From: Nocardioides lijunqiniae | GTDB lineage: Bacteria; Actinomycetota; Actinomycetes; Propionibacteriales; Nocardioidaceae | Assembly (NCBI RefSeq): GCF_015024225.1 | Contig: NZ_JACJGM010000007.1 | Span: 124,001 to 188,000 of the forward strand | Direction of reading: 5' to 3' | DNA length: 64,000 bases | Part shown: positions 32,902 to 41,472 of the stretch, in pieces | Numbering within the stretch: position 1 is the first letter of the stretch | How the letters are laid out: every line of letters starts with the position of its first letter | Position numbers and translations under genes: made by a program | Notes under the pieces: model-generated | Told to the model about the DNA's origin: nothing | Seen by the model: the letters and a program-made list of their open reading frames with translations, nothing else | The model's database searches: none

Positions 32902-34053
32902 TCAGCCACCCAGGCGGGACACGGCGGCCGCGACCCGCTCGTCGGTGGCGGTGAAGGCCACCCGGACGTGCCGCGCGCCCGCCGCGCCGTAGAACGCGCC
33001 GGGAGCGACCAGGATGCCGCGCTCGGCCAGCCAGGCGACGGTGTCCCAGCAGTCCTCGTCGCCCGCGTCCGTCTGACGCCGCGCCCAGAGGTAGAGGGAC
33101 GCCTCGGAGTGGTCGATGCGGAAGCCCACGCCCTCGAGCGCCGAGCGGAGGGCGGACCGGCGGGCGGCGTAGCGCGCGTGCTGCTCGGCCACGTGCTCGT
33201 CGTCGTCGAGCGCGGCGGCCATCGCACGCTGCTGGGGTCCGGGCATCATCAGCCCGAGGTTCTTGCGCACGGCGAGCAGCTCGCCGACCAGCGCGGGGTC
33301 ACCGGCCACGAAGGCGCACCGGTAGCCCGCGAGGTTGGAGCGCTTCGACAGCGAGTGGACGCTGAGGATCCCCTCGGTGGAGCCGCCACAGACGTCGGGG
33401 TGCAGCACCGACATCGGCGAGGACTCCCACGCGCACTCGAGGTAGCACTCGTCCGAGACCAGGATCGTGCCGCGCTGGCGGCACCAGTCGACGACCTTGC
33501 GCAGGTGCTCGAGGGGCAGTACCCGGCCGGTGGGGTTCGACGGTGAGTTGAGCCACAGCAGGGCCGGCACCTCCGGCCCCAGCGACGTGAGCGAGTCGGT
33601 GGCCACCGCGCGAGCGCCCGCCAGGGCTGCGCCGACCTCGTAGGTGGGGTAGGCGAGCTCGGGGTGGACGATCAGGTCGCCGGGCCCGAGCCCGAGGTGC
33701 ACCGGCATGGAGCCGATGAGCTCCTTGGAGCCGACGACCGGGAGCACCTGGTCCAGCCCGAGCCCGGTGACGCCGTGGCGTCGGGCGAGCCAGTCCAGGC
33801 AGGCCTGCCGCGTCGCGGGCAGCCCCAGCGTCGTCGGGTAGCCCGGCGAGTCGGCCGCGTCCCGCAGCGCCTGCTGCACGACCTGCGGGGTGGGGTCGAC
33901 GGGCGTGCCGACCGACAGGTCGACGATGCCGTCAGCGTGTGCGCGCGCCTGCGCGGCGTACTGCGTGAGGTGGTCCCACGGGAAGTCGGGGAGCCGGGTG
34001 CTGACCTGCGTCCGGGGGGCTCGAGACGGTCGCTGCGCGACCTCCTCAACCAC
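32902..34053 (-). CDS. dapC: Succinyldiaminopimelate transaminase
   Basis: 383-residue fold-type I aminotransferase that makes N-succinyl-L,L-DAP. 'HSLSKRSNLAGYRCAF' holds the PLP lysine, 'WLNSPSNPTG' the PLP-ring contact and 'LVSDECYLE' the Asp to the pyridine nitrogen. The actinobacterial DapC N-terminus 'LPDFPWDHL...GIVDLSVGTPVDPTP' is clear. The only available start is a GTG at 34053 that lies inside a repeat element (34020-34056), so the first eleven or so residues are encoded by the repeat. It follows fdxA by six bases, the usual fdx-dapC order of actinobacteria. Confidence 0.92.
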   Translation of the reverse strand: MVEEVAQRPSRAPRTQVSTRLPDFPWDHLTQYAAQARAHADGIVDLSVGTPVDPTPQVVQQALRDAADSPGYPTTLGLPATRQACLDWLARRHGVTGLGLDQVLPVVGSKELIGSMPVHLGLGPGDLIVHPELAYPTYEVGAALAGARAVATDSLTSLGPEVPALLWLNSPSNPTGRVLPLEHLRKVVDWCRQRGTILVSDECYLECAWESSPMSVLHPDVCGGSTEGILSVHSLSKRSNLAGYRCAFVAGDPALVGELLAVRKNLGLMMPGPQQRAMAAALDDDEHVAEQHARYAARRSALRSALEGVGFRIDHSEASLYLWARRQTDAGDEDCWDTVAWLAERGILVAPGAFYGAAGARHVRVAFTATDERVAAAVSRLGG

Positions 34054-34056
34054 CGG
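34020..34056 (-). repeat. Extragenic repeat overlapping the dapC start
   Basis: On the minus strand it reads GGTGGTTGAGGAGGTCGC-GCA-GCGACCGTCTCGAG, with a 6-base central hairpin. It is the same family as the copies at 39601-39676 and related to type A/B units at 9470-10426. It lies between fdxA stop and dapC and provides the dapC GTG. Confidence 0.75.
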
Positions 34057-34059
34057 CTG

Positions 34060-34386
34060 TCACTCGTCGTGCTCTTGCGGAGGCAGCGCGGAGACGAGCG
34101 GGTGGTCCTTGTCGATCTCCCCCATCTTGGCGGCGCCACCGGGCGAGCCGAGGTCGTCGAAGAACCCGACGTTGGCGGTGTAGTAGTCCTTCCACTGCTC
34201 CGGCACGTCGTCCTCGTAGAAGATCGCCTCGACGGGGCAGACCGGCTCGCAGGCACCGCAGTCGACGCACTCGTCGGGGTGGATGTAGAGCATCCGCTTG
34301 CCCTCGTAGATGCAGTCGACGGGGCACTCGTCGACGCAGGCACGGTCCTTGAGGTCGACGCAGGGCTGGGAGATGACGTAGGTCAC
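34060..34386 (-). CDS. fdxA: Seven-iron ferredoxin
   Basis: 108-residue electron carrier with one 3Fe-4S and one 4Fe-4S cluster. Cysteines lie at 9, 17, 21, 25, 40, 43, 46 and 50 in the pattern of the FdxA/FdxC group ('[13 protein letters not shown]', '[17 protein letters not shown]'). The acidic C-terminal half '[18 protein letters not shown]' is typical of actinobacterial members. GTG start with AGGAGG eight bases before it. It precedes dapC, as in mycobacteria, although electron partner is unknown. Divergent from a GNAT gene. Confidence 0.93.
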   Translation of the reverse strand: MTYVISQPCVDLKDRACVDECPVDCIYEGKRMLYIHPDECVDCGACEPVCPVEAIFYEDDVPEQWKDYYTANVGFFDDLGSPGGAAKMGEIDKDHPLVSALPPQEHDE

Positions 34387-34448
34387 CGGGTCCTCCTCAG
34401 GACGGTTGGTGCGGGTGTGCGAGAGCAGCCTCAGCCTAGTATCCCGGT

Positions 34449-35426
34449 GTGGTCGACGCGCGGGAACCCCACCATGTGGGCGAGGCAGCAGCCCTGGAGG
34501 AGACGGGCCGGCACACGCTCGGGCCCCACGTCGTGGGGCAGCGGATCGTGGTCCGCCGAGTGGTCCGCGGCGAGACCGGGCCCTCCGGCGGGCCGGCGCT
34601 GACCGACCTGCTCGGGGTCTGCACGGCCTGGGGCGACGGCACCTGCGTGGTCCGCCCCGAGTCCGGCGAGCCGGTGCGCATCCCGATCGCCGACATCGTC
34701 TCCGGCAAGCCGGTGCCGCCCCGGCCGTCGGTGCGCCAGCGCGTGCCCGCCCGGGAGGCCCAGGAGCGCGGCTTCTCGTTGTTCGCCGACCTCCGGACCC
34801 GCCCCCTCGGCGGCTGGGTGCTGCGCCACTCCCCCACGGCCACGGCGCGCCGGGCCAACTCGGTGCTGGCCTTCGAGCCGGCGGGCGTGCCGGAGGCCTA
34901 CGAGCAGGTGGTGGCCCACTACGCCGCCACGACCGGGCGCCCGATCGCGGCGGTGCTGCCGGGCTCGGCCGAGGACGAGCTCTTCCGGGGCCACGGCTGG
35001 GCCCTCGAGAGCCACGACGCCGACACCGTCTTCCAGCTCACCTCGGTCAGCCAGGCCTTGCGCGCGCTCGCGGCCTCGACCCGCGCCGTCCCAGACGCGG
35101 GGGTCCGGGTCGAGCTCGACGTCGTGGGCGACCAGGCCACCGCCCGGCTGCTGCTCGACACCGGCGAGCGCATTGGGGGCGGCGTGGCGGCGTACGACCG
35201 CGACTGGGTGGGCTTCCGCACCATCGAGGTCGATCCCGAGCACCGCCGTCGCGGCCTGGGCCTGGCGATCATGGCCGAGCTGCTCGACTGGGGCGCGGAG
35301 CGTGGTGCGACGACGGCCTACCTGCAGGTGCTCGGCGACAACGAGCCGGCGCTCGCGCTCTACGCCCGCCTGGGGTTCCGCGAGCACCACCGCTACCGCT
35401 ACCTCGCGGCGACCGCGGGGCGTTAG
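34449..35426 (+). CDS. GNAT acetyltransferase, cg3035/Rv0428c type
   Basis: 325-residue acetyltransferase. An N-terminal SH3-like half ('[16 protein letters not shown]', '[37 protein letters not shown]') is characteristic of the cg3035/Rv0428c group, and the C-terminal GNAT domain shows the acetyl-CoA motif '[29 protein letters not shown]' and '[13 protein letters not shown]'. Substrate unknown. GTG start at 34449 is 63 bases from the divergent fdxA start. A xthA gene, which neighbours this family in M. tuberculosis, is here 27 kb away. Confidence 0.88.
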   Translation: MVDAREPHHVGEAAALEETGRHTLGPHVVGQRIVVRRVVRGETGPSGGPALTDLLGVCTAWGDGTCVVRPESGEPVRIPIADIVSGKPVPPRPSVRQRVPAREAQERGFSLFADLRTRPLGGWVLRHSPTATARRANSVLAFEPAGVPEAYEQVVAHYAATTGRPIAAVLPGSAEDELFRGHGWALESHDADTVFQLTSVSQALRALAASTRAVPDAGVRVELDVVGDQATARLLLDTGERIGGGVAAYDRDWVGFRTIEVDPEHRRRGLGLAIMAELLDWGAERGATTAYLQVLGDNEPALALYARLGFREHHRYRYLAATAGR

Positions 35427-35441
35427 CGCGTCAGCCGGGGC

Positions 35442-37214
35442 TCAGCGCCCCGGCTTGGGCTTCGGCGGCGGCTTGCAGATGACGGTGTCGGACGGCGTGT
35501 AGACGGTGTGGAACTTCTCCTCGTGGTCCAGCGCGGAGGAGCCCGGCTTCTTGAAGTAGCGCCAGACGTCGACCTGGAAGCCGGAGTAGCCGGTGTTGGG
35601 GTAGCAGTCGGGCGTGTCGAGCGTGCGGGTCTTCGGCGGGACCGACGCGTAGCGACCACTGGTCTTGGTGGTGATGTCCCAGACCTTGGTGGAGTACATC
35701 GAGACCGTCACCACGCCCTGCGTGCCGGGGCCGGCCGGGTCGACGTTGGCCTTGATGAGCACGCCGTGGGGCGTGTCGTTCTGGAACCGCAGGTCGACGG
35801 CGCCCCAGGCCACCGTGGCCTCGCGGCCCACCGGGTAGCGGTCGATGTAGAACGAGTGCGGCTTGTGCTCGATGTCCTTGAGCCCGGCGAAGAACATCGC
35901 GTTGAACACCGTCGTCGCCATCTGCGAGACGCCGCCGCCGAGGTCCTCCTTGAAGATGCCGTTGCTGATGATGAAGCCCTCGGTGAAGCCGTTCTCGCGG
36001 GTCCGCTCCCCCACCACGTCGTTGAGGGAGAACGTGTCGCCCGGCTGCAGCACGGTGCCGTCGACCAGCTCGGCGGCGCGGCCGATGTTGATGTTGCGGT
36101 ACTCCGCGTAGGGGTAGTTCGTCGTGAAGGTCGACACGCGCTCCTTGATGTTCAGCGCGCGGGCCTCCTTGGTGGTGATCTCGGGCTCGTCGACCGTGGC
36201 CTCGACCTTCATCCGCCGCTCGCCCTCGGTCTCGGTCACGAGGGTGAGGAAGGCGTCGGTGACGTCGGCGGGCTCGTAGGTGACGCCCGGCTTGGCCGGC
36301 ACCACCCGCGGCTTGCCGCCGACGACCTCGAACGACGCGTCCACGGGCGCACCGGCGCGGCCGACGGCGTCGGCGACCAGGGCCGTGAGCCGGTCGGTGT
36401 CGAGCTCGGGCACCAGCTCGCCGCCCTCGGCCTTCATGCCCAGCACCGGCGCGAAGTCGCGGGGCTGCAGGCGGACCGGGGACTTGCCGAACACCAGCGT
36501 CACCGGGCCCGACAGCGCCGGGTTGGCGAACCCGTCGAGCGCGGCCTGCACGTCGGCCTCGTCGATGTCGGGCTTCGCGGTGGAGAGGGACAGCTCGGCC
36601 ACGTCGTCCGCGTCGTCGGAGAGGTACGCCGCCACGAGCGCCTCGCGGGCGGCGTCGGGGTCGATCGCCTCGCCGTCGACCGGGTCGGTGACCACGATCT
36701 CGCCCTGCTCGAAGGAGACCGCACCGTCCTTGGGCTCCGAGCCCAGGTCGGTGCCGAGTCGCTCCAGCAGGCTGTCCATGGCGGTGTCGTCGACCTCGAC
36801 GACGGCGTCGAGGTCGTCGCCGCCGGTGTAGTAGTCCCAGAGCCGCTGCGGCTCCCAGCTCTGCTCGCCGCCCGCGGCCTGGACGGAGGCGTCGTAGTCG
36901 ACCGTGAGGCCCGCGTCCTGCGGGGTGACGGCCTCGGTCCGGTCGCCGACGGTGACGTCGATGGGCGCGTCGATGCGGTCGGCCAGCCCGGCCTCCAGCG
37001 CCTCCGAGGCCTCGGCCTGGGTGCGGCCGCCGATGTCGACGCCCGCGACGGTGGTGCCACGCGGGACCTTGTCGCCGGCGACAAGGTAAGCGGCGGTGTA
37101 GCCACCGGCCAGCAGCAGGACCAGGGCGACGACGAGGAAGAAGACGAGTCGTCCGCCCTCACGCTCGCGGCGCGGCTCGGACTCGGTCGCGCTCTTCTCG
37201 TCCCACAGGGTCAC
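35442..37214 (-). CDS. VanW-family membrane-anchored protein
   Basis: 590-residue protein: short cytoplasmic tail, one membrane helix (about 24-46, LVFFLVVALVLLLAGGYTAAYLVAG), two or more PG-binding-4 type domains (about 55-330; 'RGTTVAGVDIGGRTQAEASEALEA' starts the first) and a C-terminal VanW domain ('PGDTFSLNDVVGERT', 'GGGVSQMATTVFNAMFFAGL', 'SFYIDRYPVGREATV'). Such proteins sit outside the membrane and are linked to peptidoglycan; a precise activity is not established. The tail is Pro/Lys-rich. GTG start. It is next to a small membrane gene and mshB on the same strand. Confidence 0.88.
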   Translation of the reverse strand: MTLWDEKSATESEPRREREGGRLVFFLVVALVLLLAGGYTAAYLVAGDKVPRGTTVAGVDIGGRTQAEASEALEAGLADRIDAPIDVTVGDRTEAVTPQDAGLTVDYDASVQAAGGEQSWEPQRLWDYYTGGDDLDAVVEVDDTAMDSLLERLGTDLGSEPKDGAVSFEQGEIVVTDPVDGEAIDPDAAREALVAAYLSDDADDVAELSLSTAKPDIDEADVQAALDGFANPALSGPVTLVFGKSPVRLQPRDFAPVLGMKAEGGELVPELDTDRLTALVADAVGRAGAPVDASFEVVGGKPRVVPAKPGVTYEPADVTDAFLTLVTETEGERRMKVEATVDEPEITTKEARALNIKERVSTFTTNYPYAEYRNINIGRAAELVDGTVLQPGDTFSLNDVVGERTRENGFTEGFIISNGIFKEDLGGGVSQMATTVFNAMFFAGLKDIEHKPHSFYIDRYPVGREATVAWGAVDLRFQNDTPHGVLIKANVDPAGPGTQGVVTVSMYSTKVWDITTKTSGRYASVPPKTRTLDTPDCYPNTGYSGFQVDVWRYFKKPGSSALDHEEKFHTVYTPSDTVICKPPPKPKPGR

Positions 37215-37223
37215 GTCCGCATC

Positions 37224-37571
37224 CTATGAAGCCGACGGGCCTTTCCCGGCATCTGCCCGTCCAGGGCGAGGCAGCGTCGCCAGCGACACCGTCAGGACCA
37301 CCAGCGCCCCGCCCAGCAGCAGGTAGCCGGGGAGGTTCGCGGAGACCAGGTAGTCGCCCTCGCCGAGGCGCACCGAGAAGTAGCCCACGGTGACCGCCCA
37401 GGCCAGCCCGAACGCCGTCCGCGCCCACCACCCGGGGGGCAGGGCGGCCAACGACGCCGCGGTCGCCGCCACGCCCAGCATCAGGCCCCACCAGGCCGAG
37501 TGGAGCACGACCGTCGCCAGCCCCGTCGCCGCGCCGAGGACGAGCAGGCCGAGCGCGACGAGGGCCCTCAC
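37224..37571 (-). CDS. Small membrane protein after mshB (DUF6113-like)
   Basis: 115-residue protein with four likely helices (about 3-21, 26-44, 51-68 and 82-101) and a short polar tail. Actinobacteria often carry a small four-helix protein of the DUF6113 type next to mshB, and the position here, three bases after the mshB stop, fits. Role unknown. GTG start at 37571. Confidence 0.65.
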   Translation of the reverse strand: MRALVALGLLVLGAATGLATVVLHSAWWGLMLGVAATAASLAALPPGWWARTAFGLAWAVTVGYFSVRLGEGDYLVSANLPGYLLLGGALVVLTVSLATLPRPGRADAGKGPSAS

Positions 37572-37574
37572 GTC

Positions 37575-38489
37575 TCAGACGCCGGCGAAGAGGTCGGTCT
37601 CGAGACCGTCCTCGCCCAGCTCGCCGCGGGTGCCCTTGGCGAGCCGGTAGTACTCGATCCCCCACGCGGTCGAGCCGACGTTGTTGGACAGCGCGAAGAA
37701 CGGGCCGTCGGTGGTGATCTGCGTCTTGTGCGCGCCCAGCGCCCGCATCTTCTGCTCGTGGAAGTCCTGCGCGTCGACGGCGGCGGCGAGGTTCTCGTCG
37801 CTGGTGACGAACGGCGGCAGCTTGCCATCGGGGTCCATGCCCTCGAACGTCGTGGTGTCGCCGGCGTCGCGCAGCGACCGCAGCCCGGCGCGCATCCGGG
37901 TCTCGGACATGGCGCCCCAGTAGATCTTGGCGATGTCCCAGGCCTCGCCGAGGTCGCGCCGGTACGACGGCACGGCGGCCAGCGCGGCGCCGTACGTCGC
38001 GACGCGGTGGGCCTGGATGTGGTCGGGGTGGCCGTAGCCGCCGAACTCGTCGTAGGTGACCAGCACCTGCGGGCGGACCTCGCGGATCACCTCGACCAGG
38101 TGCGTCGCCGCCTCGGTCAGGTCGGCGCTCCAGAAGGCGTTGGGGCTGAGGTCGTCCGCCGCGACGGCATGGCCGTCCTCGTGCCACTTCATGCCGGAGT
38201 CGCGGTAGGTGCCGAACCCGCCGAGGTAGCGGTGGTCGGTGACGCCGAGCGCCGCCATGGCGTCGGCCAGCTCGCCGCGGCGGTGCTCGCCGAGGGTGTC
38301 GTCGCGGTCGGCCGCGAGGTGCTCGAGCTCGGGCACGAGGATCTCGCCCATCTCACCGCCCGTGCAGGTGACGAGCGTGACGCCCCGGCCCTCGGCGACG
38401 TACTGGGCCATCGTGGCGCCCTGACCGATGGACTCGTCGTCGGGGTGGGCGTGGACGAGGAGCATCCGGTGTCGCGGCGTCTCGGTCAT
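37575..38489 (-). CDS. mshB: N-acetyl-GlcN-inositol deacetylase, mycothiol synthesis
   Basis: 304-residue zinc deacetylase of the PIG-L/LmbE family that deacetylates GlcNAc-Ins during mycothiol synthesis. 'HAHPDDES' (His15-Asp18) binds zinc and carries the general base; 'CTGGEMGEI' and 'YGHPDHIQAHR' hold the remaining ligands. Length equals M. tuberculosis MshB (about 300). An open frame continues upstream, but ATG 38489 gives the family N-terminus. It is divergent from a lipoprotein gene with 25 bases between starts. Its presence shows that the organism makes mycothiol. Homologue Mca cannot be fully excluded but is usually shorter in this region. Confidence 0.92.
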   Translation of the reverse strand: MTETPRHRMLLVHAHPDDESIGQGATMAQYVAEGRGVTLVTCTGGEMGEILVPELEHLAADRDDTLGEHRRGELADAMAALGVTDHRYLGGFGTYRDSGMKWHEDGHAVAADDLSPNAFWSADLTEAATHLVEVIREVRPQVLVTYDEFGGYGHPDHIQAHRVATYGAALAAVPSYRRDLGEAWDIAKIYWGAMSETRMRAGLRSLRDAGDTTTFEGMDPDGKLPPFVTSDENLAAAVDAQDFHEQKMRALGAHKTQITTDGPFFALSNNVGSTAWGIEYYRLAKGTRGELGEDGLETDLFAGV

Positions 38490-38514
38490 GACTCGAAGCG
38501 TAATGATGGTGCCC

Positions 38515-39609
38515 ATGCGCCGCGCCCCCGTGTCAGCCCTCAGCCTCGTCGCGGTCTCCTCGCTGGTCGCGTCCCTGGCCGGCTGCAGCCTGATCCCGGG
38601 CAACGACTCGGACCTCGAGGACGCGCTGGAGGTGATCCCCTCGGACGCCACGACGGTCACGTTCGTCGGCCGCGCGGCCGCGGCGGAGCGGCTGGGCGTC
38701 GAGGTCGAGCGCGACGCCGACGACGGCGAGATCGGCCGCTACCTCGACGCCATGGACGCCGCGGGAGCCTCGACCCGGCTCACGCCGTTCCTCGGCGTCA
38801 TGGGCGAGGCCGCGCTCAGCGACGCCGACGTCGTCTGGGAGGTCAGCGGCCGCGTCGAGGCCGACGGCGTGCCCTGGACGGTCTGGAAGACCGACGACGA
38901 CCTGGACCTGGACGAGGTGGGCGACGACCTGGCCGACGCCGGATACGAGGAGTCCGAGCGCGACGGCGAGCGTCGCTTCCGCGCCGACCTGTCCGCCGCC
39001 GACCCCGAGACGTCGCTGGTGGGCGGCCGCTACCCCGTCGCGGTCATGGCCGACGTGGTGCTGGTGCCCGACGAGCACCTGGTCCTCACCGGCCCGGACG
39101 TCGAGGCCACGCTCGAGGTCGTCCAGGACGACGCGGACTCGCTGGTCGACGCGCAGGAGCTCGAGGCGGCCGCCGGCGCCGTCGACGACGTGGAGCTCGC
39201 CCACCTGCGTCGCGACATCGACTGCGCCGAGGCCTTCAGGCTCGGGCCGGTGAACCCGCAGCAGGCCGCCGAGACGGCGGACCGGCTGCGGCTGGAGGGG
39301 CTCGCCCGACCCGACAGCACCGGCTTCCTCGTGCACGGCGACGACGCCGAGACGACCACGGTCCTGGAGCTCGCGGACGACGAGGCGGCCGAGGCCGACG
39401 CCGAGGCCCGGGGCGCCTGGCTCGAGACGGTCATGTCGATGCCGCCGGGGCAGCAGTCACTGGTGGAGGACGTCACGTGGGAGGTCGAGACGGACGGCCC
39501 CCTGGTGCGGATCGACCACCGGTTCGGGGAGGTCTCCCCGACCACCGCCTTCGCGACGGGCAGGACGGCGGACGTCTTCGCCCTGTGCGACCCCGAGGCC
39601 GGAGGTTGA
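38515..39609 (+). CDS. Lipoprotein of unknown function
   Basis: 364-residue lipoprotein with signal and lipobox 'SLAGC' (Cys about 23). The mature part is extremely Asp/Glu/Ala-rich and begins 'SDLEDALEVIPSDATTVTFVGRAAAAERLG', a start seen in actinobacterial lipoproteins of unknown function that sense or hold something at the membrane. Two alternating alpha/beta halves are likely. No catalytic pattern. The TGA stop lies in the first copy of a repeat element. Starts 38503, 38506 and 38509 are also in frame; ATG 38515 gives the best signal peptide. Confidence 0.75.
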   Translation: MRRAPVSALSLVAVSSLVASLAGCSLIPGNDSDLEDALEVIPSDATTVTFVGRAAAAERLGVEVERDADDGEIGRYLDAMDAAGASTRLTPFLGVMGEAALSDADVVWEVSGRVEADGVPWTVWKTDDDLDLDEVGDDLADAGYEESERDGERRFRADLSAADPETSLVGGRYPVAVMADVVLVPDEHLVLTGPDVEATLEVVQDDADSLVDAQELEAAAGAVDDVELAHLRRDIDCAEAFRLGPVNPQQAAETADRLRLEGLARPDSTGFLVHGDDAETTTVLELADDEAAEADAEARGAWLETVMSMPPGQQSLVEDVTWEVETDGPLVRIDHRFGEVSPTTAFATGRTADVFALCDPEAGG

Positions 39610-39676
39610 GGAGGTTCCGCTAGGAACCGACTGCCCCGGAGGTCGAGGAGGTTCCGCTAGGAACCGTCTCGAAACC
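39601..39676. repeat. Tandem extragenic repeats in a convergent gap
   Basis: Two copies of GGAGGTYGAGGAGGTTCC-GCTA-GGAACC, with 6-base hairpins at 39613-39628 and 39650-39665; the second continues GTCTCGAAACC. The first copy contains the stop of the lipoprotein gene (39607-39609) and the second contains the stop of the Nudix gene (39657-39659). Confidence 0.8.
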
Positions 39677-40340
39677 GGCGCTTCGGCTGCGTCGGCAGCT
39701 CCACCGGCGCCGGCCCGGCCGGCCCCGCGGGCGGGTCGGGCGAGTCGCGGTCCAGCCAGCCGTCGTACTCGTCGACGAGCACCTCGACCACGAACGCCGG
39801 GGCGTCGCTGAGCACCGCCCACGGGTGGTCCTCGTCGTCGTCCTCGCCCTGGAGCCGCTCGCGCACGACGCTGGCCTCGAACCCGTCGCGGGTGAGCCGG
39901 TCGGCCATCGCCCGGGCGTGCTCCTCCTCGAACAGGATGGCCCTGAGCAGCGGCTCGGGCGACCCGAGCCTCGCTGCGAGCTCGGAGAGGAAGGGCCGGT
40001 CGGGCTCGAGCCAGTCGACGTCGGCGAGCTCGTCGCGCGTCAGCCAGCGCACCTCGTCGTGCTCGGTCGGCTCGGGCTCGCCCGCGACGAGTCGCACCAG
40101 CGCGACCGTCAGCTCGTGGGTCGGCCCGATCGGCACCCGTCCCGCGAGCCAGTCGGTGACCTCGACCGTGCACCCCAGCTCCTCGGCGACCTCGCGCACC
40201 AGCGCGTCCCCGGGCAGCTCGCCGTCCTCGACCTTGCCGCCGGGCAGCTCCCAGCGGCCGGCCGCCTCGGGCGGGGACGTACGGCGTGCGGCCAGCACCC
40301 GCGCGTGGCGCACGAGGGCGGCTCCGACGACCTGCTTCAC
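39657..40340 (-). CDS. Nudix hydrolase with RraB-like C-terminal domain
   Basis: 227-residue protein. The N-terminal half is a MutT-type Nudix domain: 'GRWELPGGKVEDGELPGDALVREVAEELGC' fits the Nudix box (about residues 28-57), expected to hydrolyse oxidised or other nucleoside triphosphates. The second half 'EEEHARAMADRLTRDGFEASVVRERLQGEDDDEDHPWAVLSDAP' resembles RraB, the protein inhibitor of RNase E, in having the acidic 'GEDDDEDHPW' segment. The fusion is unusual. GTG start at 40340. The stop lies inside a repeat hairpin. Confidence 0.8.
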   Translation of the reverse strand: MKQVVGAALVRHARVLAARRTSPPEAAGRWELPGGKVEDGELPGDALVREVAEELGCTVEVTDWLAGRVPIGPTHELTVALVRLVAGEPEPTEHDEVRWLTRDELADVDWLEPDRPFLSELAARLGSPEPLLRAILFEEEHARAMADRLTRDGFEASVVRERLQGEDDDEDHPWAVLSDAPAFVVEVLVDEYDGWLDRDSPDPPAGPAGPAPVELPTQPKRRFRDGS

Positions 40341-40392
40341 GCGCCCGAGCCTAGGCCGTGGCAGCGCGGGCGCCGATGGGTACCGTCCCGTC

Positions 40393-41472
40393 ATGACCGC
40401 CCTCGGCGTCCACCTCACCCGCACCGACGAGAACGTCGACGAGATCGACGCGCTCGCGCGACTGCTCGGCGGACGCGTGCCGATGGCCGGCGTGCTCGAC
40501 GACCTCGACCGCAACGGCCGCCGCACGTGGGCGCCCGGGCGCGCGGTCCACCGGGCCTTCACCTTCGACGCGCACGACCGGCGCGACAAGCGGTGGTGGC
40601 CCCAGGGCGTGACGACGTCGGCGGACGCCTCCGAGAGCGGCGAGGTCGCGGGCCGGCGGCTGGTCGTCGTGGCGTGGTACGCCAAACAGCTGCCCGGCGA
40701 CACGGCCGGCAACCACGGCGTGCGGATCACGCTCTTCGACCTCGACAGCCGCGACTACCGGCACGTGCTCCTCGTCGTGCCGGAGATGAAGGACGGCGTG
40801 CTGGGGCTGTCCCCGCTGCGGGTGCACGCCGGCGGGATCGTGTGGTTCGGCGACCACCTCCACGTCGCCGCCACCGCCAAGGGGTTCATGACCTGCCGGA
40901 TGAGCGACCTGATGCGGGTGCCCGACGAGGTCGCCGGCGAGCGCACGTCGTTCGGCATCGAGGGCGACCGGGTGGCGTCGTTCGGCTACCGCTACGTGCT
41001 GCCCGTGCGCTTCTCCTACCGCGCCCTGGCCGACGAGGGCCAGGAGCGGCTGCGCTACTCGTTCATGTCGCTGGACCGCGCGGCCTCGCCGCCCGAGCTC
41101 GTCGCCGGCGAGTACGCCGGTCGCGGGCGAACGCGGCGGCTCGCGCGGTTCTCGCTGGACCCCGAGACCACCCTGCTGGCGACCGCCGACGACGGCCGGT
41201 CGACGCCGATGACGCTCGACGAGGGCGTCTACCGCATGCAGGGCGCGGCCGTGGCCCGCGGGCGCTACCACGTGACGGTGTCGCGGACGCCGCACTGGCC
41301 GGGCTCGGTCTACGCCGGCACCCCCGGAGACATGCGCCGGTTCCAGTTCGCGACGCCCATGGGGCCCGAGGACCTCGCCTACTGGCCGCAGACCGACCTG
41401 CTGTGGTCGGTCACCGAGCACCCCCACCGCCGCTGGATCTTCGCGATGAAGCGGTCCTGGTTCGACCGCTAG
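40393..41472 (+). CDS. Hypothetical protein, possible beta-propeller
   Basis: 359-residue protein without signal peptide or membrane helix. Segments such as 'RLVVVAWYAKQ', 'HGVRITLFDL', 'RHVLLVVPEMKDG', 'GGIVWFGDHLHVAATAKGFMTCRM' and 'RRLARFSLDPETTLLATADDG' repeat a strand-loop-strand pattern like a beta-propeller, and 'VHAGGIVWFGDHLHVA' occurs in similar actinobacterial proteins. I do not recognise a named family or active site. The end runs to a thioesterase gene in convergent orientation with no gap between stops. Confidence 0.65.
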   Translation: MTALGVHLTRTDENVDEIDALARLLGGRVPMAGVLDDLDRNGRRTWAPGRAVHRAFTFDAHDRRDKRWWPQGVTTSADASESGEVAGRRLVVVAWYAKQLPGDTAGNHGVRITLFDLDSRDYRHVLLVVPEMKDGVLGLSPLRVHAGGIVWFGDHLHVAATAKGFMTCRMSDLMRVPDEVAGERTSFGIEGDRVASFGYRYVLPVRFSYRALADEGQERLRYSFMSLDRAASPPELVAGEYAGRGRTRRLARFSLDPETTLLATADDGRSTPMTLDEGVYRMQGAAVARGRYHVTVSRTPHWPGSVYAGTPGDMRRFQFATPMGPEDLAYWPQTDLLWSVTEHPHRRWIFAMKRSWFDR

